From Purshia tridentata (lineage: Eukaryota; Streptophyta; Magnoliopsida; Rosales; Rosaceae): a stretch of 64,000 bases of DNA. Of the stretch, positions 12,297 to 23,335 are shown piece by piece; within the stretch, counting starts at the first letter, position 1; the number at the start of each line of letters is the position of its first letter. The notes beneath the pieces are model-generated. The model was not told the DNA's origin. It worked only from the letters and a program-made list of their open reading frames with translations, and made no database searches. The DNA is taken from the NCBI GenBank assembly GCA_003254885.1, contig QANT01009297.1, positions 1-64,000 of the forward strand, written 5' to 3'. The position numbers and the translations under genes are program-made.

Positions 12297-14790
12297 TCAC
12301 ACAGACACTTTCGTCACCATTTTGAATTGCTCTGGAACACGGAGCACAGGAGCTTGGATTGCACCAGGCTTGCCAAGCTGACCACAGGCAGCCATCTGAT
12401 CATCACCTCTACTTGGGCGCAAGAAAACAACGCACCCTGCTTCAGCCAAAAGATTTCGAAACTCAATCATCTTCTCCTCACCGGTTGGTCTGAATTGGGA
12501 TCCGCTATGTGGATTAAATGAGATGAGATTGATCTTGCATGGAATGCCCTGAACCAGATCAGCGAGCCTCCTTGCATCTTCAATGCTGCCATGTGCAAAG
12601 CATAAAGTCACAAACAAAAAAAGGGCGAAAATGAATCCCTAATTGGGATCAACCAAATACTGCTTCTGACAAATCCAAATCAAGTAATTTGAGCTTCAAT
12701 TGCATTAGTTGTCAAAATAATGCCATGCAGCAGCATTCCATGAAATAATATGTTATTTACCTGTCATTTACTCCTGCAAGCATTACATATTCAAAAAGAA
12801 CTTTGTAGTTATTCTTGAAGCGAAGTTCTTCCCTAAGGGTCTGCAGAAGCAAGCTTAATTTATACTTCCGGTTAATTGGCATGATCCAGTTTCTGACCTG
12901 CGATGTGTATTTGTGTAAGTAAGGTCATACCATATGTGCATGCACGCGTGTATGTTGTGCCTTCTAATCACATATGCATGTGCTCAAAATAAAACTGAAT
13001 GGAAATACCTCATCTGTTGTTGCATTCAAACTAACAGCTAGAGCACAATTAGATTCTTTGAGGAAACGCCTCATCTGGGGGACAAGTCCACTTGTTGAAA
13101 CAGTGATCTTTCGAGGACTGAAATGAAGGCCTTGATCATGCACCATTATGTCTGCAGCTTTAATAACATTATCAATGTTGTGAAGCGGTTCTCCCATTCC
13201 CTAGAAATATAAATTAATGCCTATTATCAGAGAGGAAGAAAGTATCTGTTATCTTAATTAAATCTATTTTCTGGTGATCTAAATGAGCACAAGATATGTT
13301 AATGCATAATGCAGGTTCAGAATGAAAGCTATCTGTTATCAGTCTAATTGATGGAAACCAACAGATCCAAATATAAGCAAGCGATATTTGGATTTGCTAA
13401 TTCTGATAAAATAAAAACTCATAGTCATTTGAAATGTATTCAGAACTTAACTTACCATAAATACAACATTCGTAATGTCACCAACTTCACTTGTGAGCAG
13501 GCGCCGCGCAAATACAGCCTGCTCTACAATCTCAGCTGCAGTGAGATGCCTCCTTAGACCCATCCTGCAAAATGGAAAATTAGAACCAACATTCAGATTG
13601 TTTAGGCTAATGGAACTTGAACGAACATGGAATTTATAGCTCAAAGGAGGAGAAAGAAAGTTCACCTTCCAGTGTAGCAGAACTGACAATTCATGCCACA
13701 GCCCACCTGACTTGAAACACAAACAGTATTCCTGCTACTATCTGAAGGTATGACAACTGTTTCTATCACCAACTCATCTTCCAAAGTGAACAAAATCTGA
13801 AACCTCCTGTGAGTTTCACAATCAATGAAAAGGTTCTCAAAGAAATGCAAGTAACTACCTAAAGCCATATATATCCGTTAATAGTTTTACACCTAGTAGC
13901 AGTACAGGGACACAAGGAAATGATTTTAGGTACCTTTCTAGTTCCATCAACTGCGGTAATAATTTGTTTCAAAGATAATGCCTTGAATTCAGCATTCTCA
14001 CTCAACATCTTCTTAAAATCTTTATTCAAGCCTACATATTAAAAGAGGAAGACAATTTCATTGACCAGAAATCAAATTACACAGAGAGAACATTGAACAA
14101 CACATAAAACAATTTGCTTACTAAAGCTATCCTATGGGCAAAGAGTAGTTGGGTTAACATAAACAAGGAAAAGGAGGAAGATTAACCTTCCAACTGATCA
14201 CTGTGATGAGCCCAAATACCGTTCCCATAGAGACGCTTCCATAGCATCAAAGCCTGGCCAGGTCTATACCCTTGTGATTGAACCCATTTCTGTCAAAGCA
14301 ATACAACTGTAAGTGACATAGTTTAGTTCAACAGCAACAACTAGAAGTCACTTTAGTGAGCTGAAAGAGAATTACTTCAAGCTCATCATATCTCATCCCT
14401 TTGAGAAGCACCTTCGAGCCCTCGTTTGAAATTTCAATCCTGTCGCCTCCTCCTAATCACATGGAAATCCCAAATCAGAATAAAGAAGAAGACCCCATAT
14501 CAGTGAAACACAAACGTAAGCTCACCAAAACCAGAGGAATCGTCGTCAATGGAAAAGAGAGGACTAGGAAGAGCGCGAGATGTGGCTGTTGAAAGCGAGA
14601 GACGGTGGGACAAAATAAGAGGAATTAAAAGAGGTGGTGATGGTCTGAGAAAGGAGTAGGAGATGAGGTTTTGGTGTGTGACAGAGAATAATGGGAAGGC
14701 CATGGCCATGGCAAGCTTCTTCTGCAGAGGCAGAGAGTGAGGTCTTAGTAGGATTCTTCTCATCCACACACAGCCCATCTCCATGACCAC
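12297..14790 (-). CDS. RlmN/Cfr-type radical SAM RNA methyltransferase, probably plastid-targeted
   Basis: Nine in-frame exons give 466 residues: 14790-14526, 14452-14376, 14289-14187, 14031-13934, 13796-13666, 13564-13456, 13200-13009, 12897-12761, 12585-12297. Bacterial RlmN methylates C2 of adenine in 23S rRNA (A2503) and in some tRNAs. The 4Fe-4S ligands are C214, C218 and C221 ([16 protein letters not shown]). A GMGEP motif follows. The second catalytic cysteine, which resolves the methyl-enzyme intermediate, is C438 in AACGQL. The first 80 or so residues are rich in Ser, Leu and Arg with few acids and look like a plastid or mitochondrial transit peptide. The start at 14790 is the first in-frame Met; 14784 is also possible. 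Plant relatives (for example At2g39670, from memory) are of similar size. Organelle rRNA as substrate is an inference. Confidence 0.9.
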
Positions 14791-14799
14791 CTCTCACGA

Positions 14800-15240
14800 C
14801 ACGACAGTGGTAACCAGTAACTCAGTAAGGTGGTGGCGGGCTGCAAAAAAAATCTAACTAGGTTTTAATTTCAATATTTCATAGAATCAATACGACGCCG
14901 TTTGTGGTAGCCATATTGTTATGAGGTGCGGCAGCACACAATTTCTCTTTTGTGGAAAAGAAGTTCTTGTGTACTTGTGTTGATACGTATTATACACGTC
15001 CAAGCAGCTTATACATGTTTTATGGTGAAATTGCAATTTTGGGCGGATTATGCGAAACAACAAGAGAGGTCTATAGAGACCACTCAATGTTGCAGCTATA
15101 GAGCAAAAATTAAAGGACTAGCACTTACAACTGGTATAGGCAAAAATGTAATCATTAAACTTTGCAGTAAGAAGAGGGATAAAGAGACATGAGAATCCGA
15201 GATGGCACAAATAGTAGCCCAAATGTCAAACTGCTCAAAC
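14800..15240. other. Intergenic between the RlmN-like gene and the CDC40 3' end
   Basis: No gene was recognised. This holds the promoter side of the minus-strand methyltransferase gene. Short open frames here have no family features. Confidence 0.5.
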
Positions 15241-15245
15241 TTCTA

Positions 15246-15371
15246 AAGATACAAGTAAAGATGGCCATCAAAATTGTATTATGAGTACATATCCAGCATA
15301 ACTAGAAGATACAAGTAAAAAAGGCCAAAAAAATTGTATTATGAGCACATATCCAGCATAACTAGAAGATA
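15246..15371. repeat. 60-bp tandem repeat, 2.1 copies
   Basis: Bases 15246-15305 are repeated at 15306-15365 with an exact 60-bp period and only a few substitutions, plus a partial third copy. It lies near or within the inferred 3' UTR of CDC40. Confidence 0.9.
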
Positions 15372-15540
15372 TTGGCGATTGTAACATGATAATGTTGGCA
15401 GAGTTTGTCCTGCAATCTTATAGTTATCCTAGTGTCCGGCATCCCCAAATGGGTACAACACTTGATATTGGCCCCATATCCATATTGAACTGAAAATGAT
15501 ACATCAATTAGCTCCTAATCCAAATTGAACTGAAATGCAG

Positions 15541-18500
15541 TTAGTCCCTGCAAGCAACACGATAAGATCATAATCAGGACTGAACAACTAGTATTAAAAG
15601 GACAAAGAAAAGCATAAGATATTCAAACAACTTGTGTTGTGCGTGTGTAAGTAACTGCAACAATTTTTTCATGAGATATGAAAAACAAGTAACATGCTTG
15701 GCTTCATGAAAATTAGCCCCACGTAATATAACTTAAATGTGGCTTGTACTTAACTAGCTCAACCACCCCCCCTTGTGTTAGCCTAGTATTGGACCAAAAA
15801 TAAAAGAGGAATTTTCTAAATTTCTCCACACAGAGACTAATAGCACCATAAATACAAAGAAGAAACCTAAGTATAAGAGAATTTAGGCAGGGAAACAAAG
15901 AGAACTTTTGAAGTTAGCCCTAAGATGTTAGAGCACAATTAGGCAGGAAAGAAAGAGTAGATACACAACACTAGAACTTGGCTTCTAATCATTACCAAGC
16001 TACTTCTAATCAGACCACAAACCAGCTGGCAACCATTGACAAATGAAGAAATATATATAATCCAAAGTTCCTTGAAAAAATTAGGACAGCAATGTAAAAG
16101 TGAGGAATCAGGGGGAGTGTATGTTTTCCCTCTGCCAGTTACCTGAACAAGGGTAGAAAGTGCTAAAAAGAGAGCAAAAGAAAACAAGAAACAGCTGTAG
16201 CAAGCAAATATTAACATAAAAATCTCACTGCTTACAAATCACATCTCAACCCACCACAATAATGGAAAGGCACAAAACCCTACGCAGTAAAGGTTACGGG
16301 GGGATCATCAATGCACTGAAGTTTAAGGTCAAGGCAGGGTGGAAGAAATTCCTCCCGTCCCCACAACTCATGTTAAAAACGCCCCCCTTATTATCCTAGA
16401 GGGGCAAATTATAGCTTCCCATTCCTGCCCTATAAGAAAAGATTTCAATTCCTGCTCCTCCCTATTCTCGTGAGGTGGAATCCTACATTTCTGGTTCCCA
16501 AAACAATCCCAAAAAAAAAAAAAAGAGCCTGATCTGAACAAGGTAAACTCTGGAATCCTACCTTTTTACTAAATACACAAATGGTCAGATATGAGTATCA
16601 AAAGTTGACATTGGAAAATTAATTGCATAAGTTTAGCAGAGATGAACAAATAGAGTCACATCCTTTATCATCAACTATATGAAACTACTTAAGACACATA
16701 AGTCGAAAAAACCAAATCTTGTGCATATGAATGATTATTAAGTTGCCTAAAATGTTAGGAAATGAAACTTTACTTACCAATACTTAATCAAGCCATCCCA
16801 GCCACATGTTGCAACTTTACTTTGCTCCAAGGGATGCCACTCAGCCCCAATGCACACCCCCTCATGGCATTTGAGAGTTCTAAAGACTTTGCAAGTCTTC
16901 CAATCCCAAAACCAGCATCGACCCTCACCATCACCTGAAAAAACAAACCGTCCATCTGGCGAGAAATTGACTTGGCAAGCATACCCGGCAACAACATGCC
17001 CCGCAAACCTCTTCTTCTTATTGAGCTGAAACTTCTCCCTAGTGCTGTAAATAAGAATCTGGTTGTCCATGCTCTGTGCTGCAAGCCAATTCGAATTGGG
17101 GTGCAGTGAAATCGATGGCATAGAATGCATGTGCGGCTCACTAATATACTTAATAACCACAGGGATCCCAAACTCCCATACGCGAAGCGACTTGTCATCA
17201 CTGGAAGTAACAAACCTCCGGTTATTATCAACAAATGTAATGGTATTCACAGCACCCAAATGCTGATCATACTCTTGAGTGATCTTGCCCTCATTCATAT
17301 CCCACTGAACAATCTTCTTATCACTCATCCCAGCCAACAGCACATTCTGCTTATCCTCATCCGGGTTAAGCTTAACCACATAGGGAACCTTCCCCGTCGA
17401 GAAGGTCGATATCACTTGCCCGGTTTCTGTATCCCAGTACTTGATATTCTTATCATAACCAGCAGTCAAAAACTTACTCCCATCATTAGAAAAACAAATA
17501 TCCCTAACCGCCTTTGAATGACCCATGTAAGTTCTCATACACTTACCGGTATTGAAAACATCCCAAATCTTCACCTTGGTGTCCATCCCAGCAGAGAGAA
17601 TCAAATGCCCATATTTCGGGAAGAACCGAATAGCAGACACACCCTTTGTGTGCCCACTCCAAGTGTGCACCAGCCTCTTCGGAATATAACAGTGATCGTT
17701 GCTGGCCTTGGCGTCTCTCGGCGGGGCAATCCAAGACCTTCCCTGGTAATCCCTCTCTTCCTTCCCATGAAACGTAGTCTTATCAACGACAGCCTCGCCC
17801 TTGTCGCCGCCGCCTCTCTCTTCACCTTTCTTCTTCGCATATTCCTCGGCGTACTTCCTTTGCTCCTCGGTCAGCTCCGTTGGCAGACCCTCCTTCTTGC
17901 CCGCCCACGGACTCTTCTTATTCTTTATCAACCACGCGTCACTCGCAGGGTTTCCGACCTCCTCCGGGTCGATATCAGCGTCGTCAGTACCCTCATTGTC
18001 CTCAGATTCCTTCCTCTTCTCAATCCTCCGCTTCTTCTGCTCGTGTTGGGGAATGTTATAAACCGAAACGGCGTCGTGTTTCTGCAGGGCCTCCAAATCG
18101 CCGACGTAATTGTACCCAGCAGAGGCGGAGGGGTCGGCGGCGTAGCCGTACTTGTGAAAAGTGTTGTACTGCTCGTCAAAGACGAAGGGCTCGATGGCGG
18201 CGTCCTCGACGAAGCCGAGCTTGTGGTTGCGCATGCCCTGGGCAATGCCGTCCTTGGCGTACGGATGGGATGGGCCGTAGATGGGGGCCCATAGTTGGTC
18301 GTAGGTAGGGTTGAAGGCGACGACATGCTGGGACGGGTCGATGGGCCTGGACGAGGCCTGGTGGGCCTGGGCCACCGTCAGGGCCAGCATCGTGTCATCG
18401 ACCTTGGGGGCGGCGGACTTGGCGGGGAGGAGCCGAGGCGGTGACGCGTCTGGGGACGATGATGTGGAATTAGGGTTTTGGTTGTGGTGGTCCTCTGGAG

Positions 18501-18549
18501 AGCCCAATTCGTCGTTGTTTCGCTCTGAGTAGGCTCGGAGAAGATCCAT
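15541..18549 (-). CDS. PRP17: Pre-mRNA-processing factor 17 (CDC40/PRP17), WD40 splicing factor
   Basis: Exon 1 (18549-16778) encodes nearly the whole protein. The open frame as it stands ends in KYW-TAA at 16774. The terminal TATTG is followed by a perfect donor GTAAGT, and the family ends in ..KYWD or ..KLWD. A matching acceptor, TTGCTTGCAG, lies at 15548. The 7-nt coding piece after it (15547-15541) reads G-GAC-TAA and restores WD and a stop, giving 592 residues. The N-terminal 290 residues are the CDC40-specific region ([26 protein letters not shown]). Seven WD40 repeats follow from about residue 295 ([17 protein letters not shown] onward). PRP17 acts in the nucleus at the second catalytic step of splicing. 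The N-terminal coding region is GC-rich, which creates long antisense open frames that are not genes. Confidence 0.92.
15550..16777 (-). other. Inferred last intron of CDC40
   Basis: A donor at 16777/16776 (GTAAGTAAAG in the mRNA sense) and an acceptor ending at 15548 bound about 1.2 kb of non-coding sequence. No other gene was seen inside. If it is retained, the protein loses only its last aspartate. Confidence 0.6.
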
Positions 18550-18599
18550 TCATAGAAAAACTAGGGCAGGGATTTCTCGGAGGGGAATTAGGAATAAGG

Positions 18600-19920
18600 T
18601 TAGGAGTGAAAGTTCAGGTTTTTTCCAGGGTTTGTGTGTGCTTCTGTATCGTTGAAAATTTAGGATTAAGGGGGGAGAGAGGGAAATTCAGAAATAATTG
18701 GAGATGCAAATTAAGGGGGCGTTTTCGATATTTTTTAATGAAAAGAGCGCGTATTCGATATTTTTTGGTGAGAAAGGGGTGTAAAATATATATTTCGAAA
18801 TATAATGTCGGTGAAATAAAAAAAGAACTGGTACTTAATTAGGATTTAGGACTTACAAGAATGAGGGTATTATTGGCATCTTAGCAGTTTAATAATTTTT
18901 GGTTTGTTGCCAAAAAAAAAAAGGTTTGGACTGGACTTGGTTAAGATGCGGAGTTGGGTCTTAAGGCCCAAGGTTGCTGGCAATAGGTTGGATTCGGAAT
19001 TTGAGGTTTGAGAAACTGGTATCAAATATCAATACGTTGACAAGCGTCTAAGCCTAAAATAAGAAGGATAAATTATTTTGTATGATTAATATATTATAAT
19101 TGGGTATAATCAATTTATATCTTATAATATAAGTGGACATTATTAATACTATATTCTATAAATATAAATATGTCGTTTATTACACATTTAATTGGTTACA
19201 CCCCATCCTGGCCAAAAAAAAAAAAATTGGTTACACCCCATAACAATACATTTATTATACCTAATAATTTTTTAATAAAAACACTGCAATCTACCTAAGA
19301 AAGTCTCAAAGAATTTATTAATAGACTTATAGATTGATATGGTCAAAAAGTAAACAGAGATAGGTTGATAGATTGGCTTGAAATGGAGGGAAAGGGCCTT
19401 GCTGCCCTTTATACGGGCTTACAATCTAAAGTCTACTAGTAAAACATAAGAAATCTTAATTAATAAAGAAAGTTTAAGAGAAAATTCCTATTGAGTAAAG
19501 GATATTTCTAAATGAAAAAGGAAAGCAGGAAAATTAGAAATATCTTAACGTTTAAAATTATGATTTTGACTTAAAGTTGACTCAAAAAAGGTTGTCCTTT
19601 ATCAGATTAGGGGATTCTTTTTTTAATTTTTTTAGTAATCAGAGCTGAGAGTTTGTGATTTGAATTTGTGATCCCAACAGTCTGCACAATGCCACTAGAT
19701 CAAATACTGCGAGGAGAAAATACCACTACATCAAATGTCACTTATAAAACAGTCTACACAATGCTTCTTTTGAGATATATTGTATCCCCTGATTTTCAGA
19801 AATTAAAAAAAAAATTTATTCTTGATCACGAAGCCAGCAGGATGAAGATGAACTACACCAAAATATGGGCAACAAAAAATTATGGAAATGAACAAATCAA
19901 TATATTATGCGTAGTGCTTT
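18600..19920. other. Intergenic between CDC40 and the DUF936 gene
   Basis: This is the upstream side of CDC40 and the downstream side of the DUF936 gene. Apart from one micro-insertion at 19190-19241 and a weaker one at 18901-18928, no gene was found. A 16-bp repeat ACAGTCTGCACAATGC / ACAGTCTACACAATGC flanks 19693-19749. Confidence 0.5.
19190..19241 (+). mobile_element. Micro-insertion: CCTGGCC + poly(A), 17-bp flanking duplication
   Basis: The 17 bases 19190-19206 recur exactly at 19225-19241. Between them is only CCTGGCC followed by about 11 A. An A-tail with a long direct duplication is the signature of LINE-type target-primed reverse transcription, here with almost no cargo. Confidence 0.7.
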
Positions 19921-20041
19921 AACAATACAGCCAACTCTAGTACATAGCTCACGAGATTCTACAAATGCAACAGAACCTCCAAATAATAATGGTAACACAG
20001 TCAAAGCCAGAATCAGAGTTTACTTCCACCCAAAACACAAG

Positions 20042-22172
20042 TCATGGATTTTTGACCTTGATCCTCAACTTTCTGGCTACTTGTGCTGCTTTGGGATGTA
20101 CTGGACGCTTACTGCTATCACACTGCTCTACTTCCACCCAGTTAATAACTTTCAGTATGAGAGATTGAGGAACCTTCCTGACATCCGCATCTGTTGTGCC
20201 CTTTGTTTTCTTCATGCCCGTCTCCAAAGCCCTCTCTAAGAATTCCATAAACCAGTTTCCAGCTTCTGTTTCAATCTGCTTACCCAGTTTGACTGTATTG
20301 CTTAAGTTGCAAGAACTAGAAGCTGGTTTCTTGTTTTCATCATTCTCACCAATGGTTTCAAGAGTCGGCCTCCCAAGTGGAGTGAATGGTACTTTTCTCT
20401 CCGGAAATGACTTTTGATTACTAGTAGAGCTTCTCAGGAGTTTCTCAAAACTTGTATTCTGTTCACCTCTCTCTGAAACAAGTGAAACTGATTTGTACAA
20501 AGCAGGCCTTCTTTTGGATGAGTTTAGTTTTGTGTTCATGTGACCGATTTCGTGTAAGATTGAGGAATCTTCTTCTTTATCTTTGTCTTTATGCTGCTTA
20601 ACATTTGGAGTTTGAGTCTTTTCAGAAGCTGAAGTAGCTGCTTGAATTGAGACCATATCAGAGACTGCTTGGACAATTTGGTGATGGAATTCCAGAAACT
20701 TATCAAAGCAGGCTGCTGGGGCATCTGCTCTCGCTGTTTTGCTTAAGTTGGAAAACATCCTACAAAGCAACCATTAATATTCGTCTTTGTAAGTCACATA
20801 ATTTTCACTCTCAAATCTCAATGTAAATGATAAATACTGAGCAAACAAATATTAGAAATCTTGTAATACAATAAGAAAATTGAAGGGATTGGGTGTACTT
20901 GAGAGAACGGACTACAGTCTCAGTAGCTGAAGCATCTCTAAGTGCATTAAGGGCAATCTTTTGAGCTGTCTCTCGCTGCTGCACAGCTTCCTGCAAATTG
21001 GTTTTGGTCTCGGTATCAACTCAAAGAAGCCAAACAAATTTGGTTTGGATTATATACTAAAAGGAAAGAATGGGGATGTGGGACTTACTTTGCCCAACAT
21101 GCTGAGTTTTCCTGGTAAATTCATGGGGAGGCTGAGGCTAGTGCTGTTGTTGTCGCTGCACAAATTACCAGACTGAGGTTGTGGCTGAGAAGTTGGCTTT
21201 GAGATGGAGAAGTTTTGGGCATCTCCAGCAGCCACATTGAGGGAAGTTGCCACTCTTGCATTCCGTAATCGCGGTGGTGGAGTCGAGCTTTTCTTTTCCT
21301 GCAACAAGAAATATGACAATCAATTGCCGCAATTCTTAGCCATGTAATGGAATGGAGTGTACAAAGTAAGTAAAAATGTAAAAGAAGAGCAATGTACCTA
21401 CAGATGAGTTGAAGGGACTCAATGGGATCTTTGGCTCTCGCTCACATACACTCCTGCTTCTTGGAAATTTGGACATAGAGGGGGTGACACAGCTTTTTCT
21501 TAGAAAAGCAGGACTTTCTCCTCCCTTTGAATCCACCATCTTAGCTAAAAGTCCACCCCCAAACGAACACCGAATCCCACCATTGGAGCCTCCATCTCTT
21601 CCCACTCTCCCCCTAATCATTGGAGACATCGACCCATTTCTACCCCCACGCTCTTTAACCGGGGTGCACTGATCAAAATCCAAAGGAATAGGCTTCAAAA
21701 CCATGGGAGATGAAACCCCATCAGCCCCATTGAGCCCTGTGCCCCAAGAACCCCTTCTAGAGGGCTTTGAATTGGACTTTTGCTCACCCCTCTCTCCCTT
21801 ATCTCTAAGACCCATTAGCGGTTCTGGAGTACCCATCAGCGGGTGCCGGCCGGGAAGTGGCTTCGCGCCTTTAACGACAGGCACCGGAGACCCTGGCTCC
21901 AATCTGTCCACGTAGATGAACTGCCCTAGCTGCATTTTGTTGCTGAGAACAAAGTCGTCTTGTTCAGAGGGAAGGCTGACATAAATCGAATGCGAAGAGT
22001 CGGAGACTTTGATGTAGAAGCCCTGCGTCGGCCAGAGGTTCTTCTCGTCGAGGTCGGCGGGGACAATGTCCGTAACCTGCAAAAGCGAGCTTCGGTGCTC
22101 GCCGGTCGCCTTGACCCCTGTGTTCATTCCATTCAGAAGCTTCAACAGAATTCCCGGTGCCAAAGCCGCCAT
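20042..22172 (-). CDS. DUF936 family protein
   Basis: Four exons, 22172-21402, 21298-21089, 20990-20899 and 20759-20042, keep frame and give 596 residues. The start chosen is [19 protein letters not shown], the usual family beginning; an in-frame Met eight codons upstream (22196) is less likely. The N-terminal DUF936 domain (about residues 1-110) includes [17 protein letters not shown] and [11 protein letters not shown]-like text. A long Ser/Pro/Gly/Arg-rich middle follows. The C-terminal segment from about 510 ([16 protein letters not shown]... [11 protein letters not shown]) is the second conserved family region. Function is unknown; some members are reported around microtubules or splicing, but I cannot assign a role. 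The exon 1 donor is CT|GTAGGT rather than the neighbouring G|GTACAT, because only it keeps frame with exon 2. Confidence 0.85.
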
Positions 22173-22329
22173 GTTTAGTAGCGTTTCAAGGTTCAAGAAT
22201 TACGCAGAACTACGATTAAGCTCGGAAAATCGAATACCCAGGTCAATATTTCAACCGAAACCCCCCACTTTGAACAAGAACTTAATCAAGATTTCAGAAG
22301 ATAGTTCTTATTAGTTCTGAAGGGCTTTT

Positions 22330-23335
22330 CTTGGTTGAGACTTTCTTGGTTGGGACTAAGAAGTGGATGAAGTTTTAGTCGACCGTTGGCAACGGACAAG
22401 TATGTACCAAAAGGCTACTTTTTCAAATTATACAAATTTTGAACGTTGCGGCAACGGTCACATCTTGTTGGTGCGTCACGTCACGTAATGATTTTTAATT
22501 ATTTCCGAAAAATCAATCAACTTTTAGGCTCCTCTTTTTTTACAAAAATTAATAAATTTATATTATTAATTTATTATATACATACATTTTTGTCTGAAAT
22601 TAAATTATATTTCACAACACCGAAATTTAAACCTTGGGCATCTTCCATCATAGTATCACACCTTGCTTGTGATTTATATTCTCTTCATGTGACAGTGATA
22701 CTCTGAAAATACTTTTTTGATATTTTTCAAAAAAAATATGATACCAAAAATTATACTTTTTATTAGTTTGATTTTGGGTTGGGCTCAATGTGAATTTCCC
22801 TCTAGAATATATTGCTTAATGTAAAGTCAGATGAAAATGTTACACTGCTAAATGGCAAAGGAGGAAGTTCCTTCTCAGTGTTGACAAAGGCATGTATCGA
22901 TTGACATGAAAGATAAATGATTAAAACTTACAATATTAAACCATTGTCAAACCAGAAGTTCGTACATATTGAATTTATTTTTCATAATAATCAATTTCCT
23001 CCTTATCAATTATGTGTCAACTTGTAATTGACTTATAAAGAGAAATGACTAGTACAGAGCCAGGCATTGTTGATTAATGTATACTAAACGCAACACGCAT
23101 CAAAAGCGATTTTCAACTGTTTTACGGCATTCCCGATCTCTTTTTTCAAAACTTTCAGCGAAAACATGCATAGTCATTAGACTCATTACAGTCTGAAAAA
23201 CCTTGTGAAACAATGAAACAATCATCTATCTTTTTGAAGTTACATTAAAGTTCAGACGAAATCAGAAATATGCAATGAAACAAAATCTGCTATTCATGGT
23301 CTAACTTGTACCTAGAGAGCAGTTCACTGGCCATG
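22330..23335. other. Intergenic between the DUF936 gene and the NFD6-like gene
   Basis: AT-rich, with no gene recognised. The right part probably holds the 3' UTR of the NFD6-like gene. Confidence 0.5.

Noticed and set aside
17518-18308. Long plus-strand frames (258 and 142 residues) across CDC40
   Set aside because: Antisense to a certain coding exon with high GC. Composition is Arg/Ser/Leu-rich and nothing is recognisable.
18901-18928. GGTTTG-TTGCC-A11-GGTTTG as another micro-insertion
   Set aside because: The direct repeat is only 6 bp, which is too short to separate from chance in this AT/GT-rich stretch.
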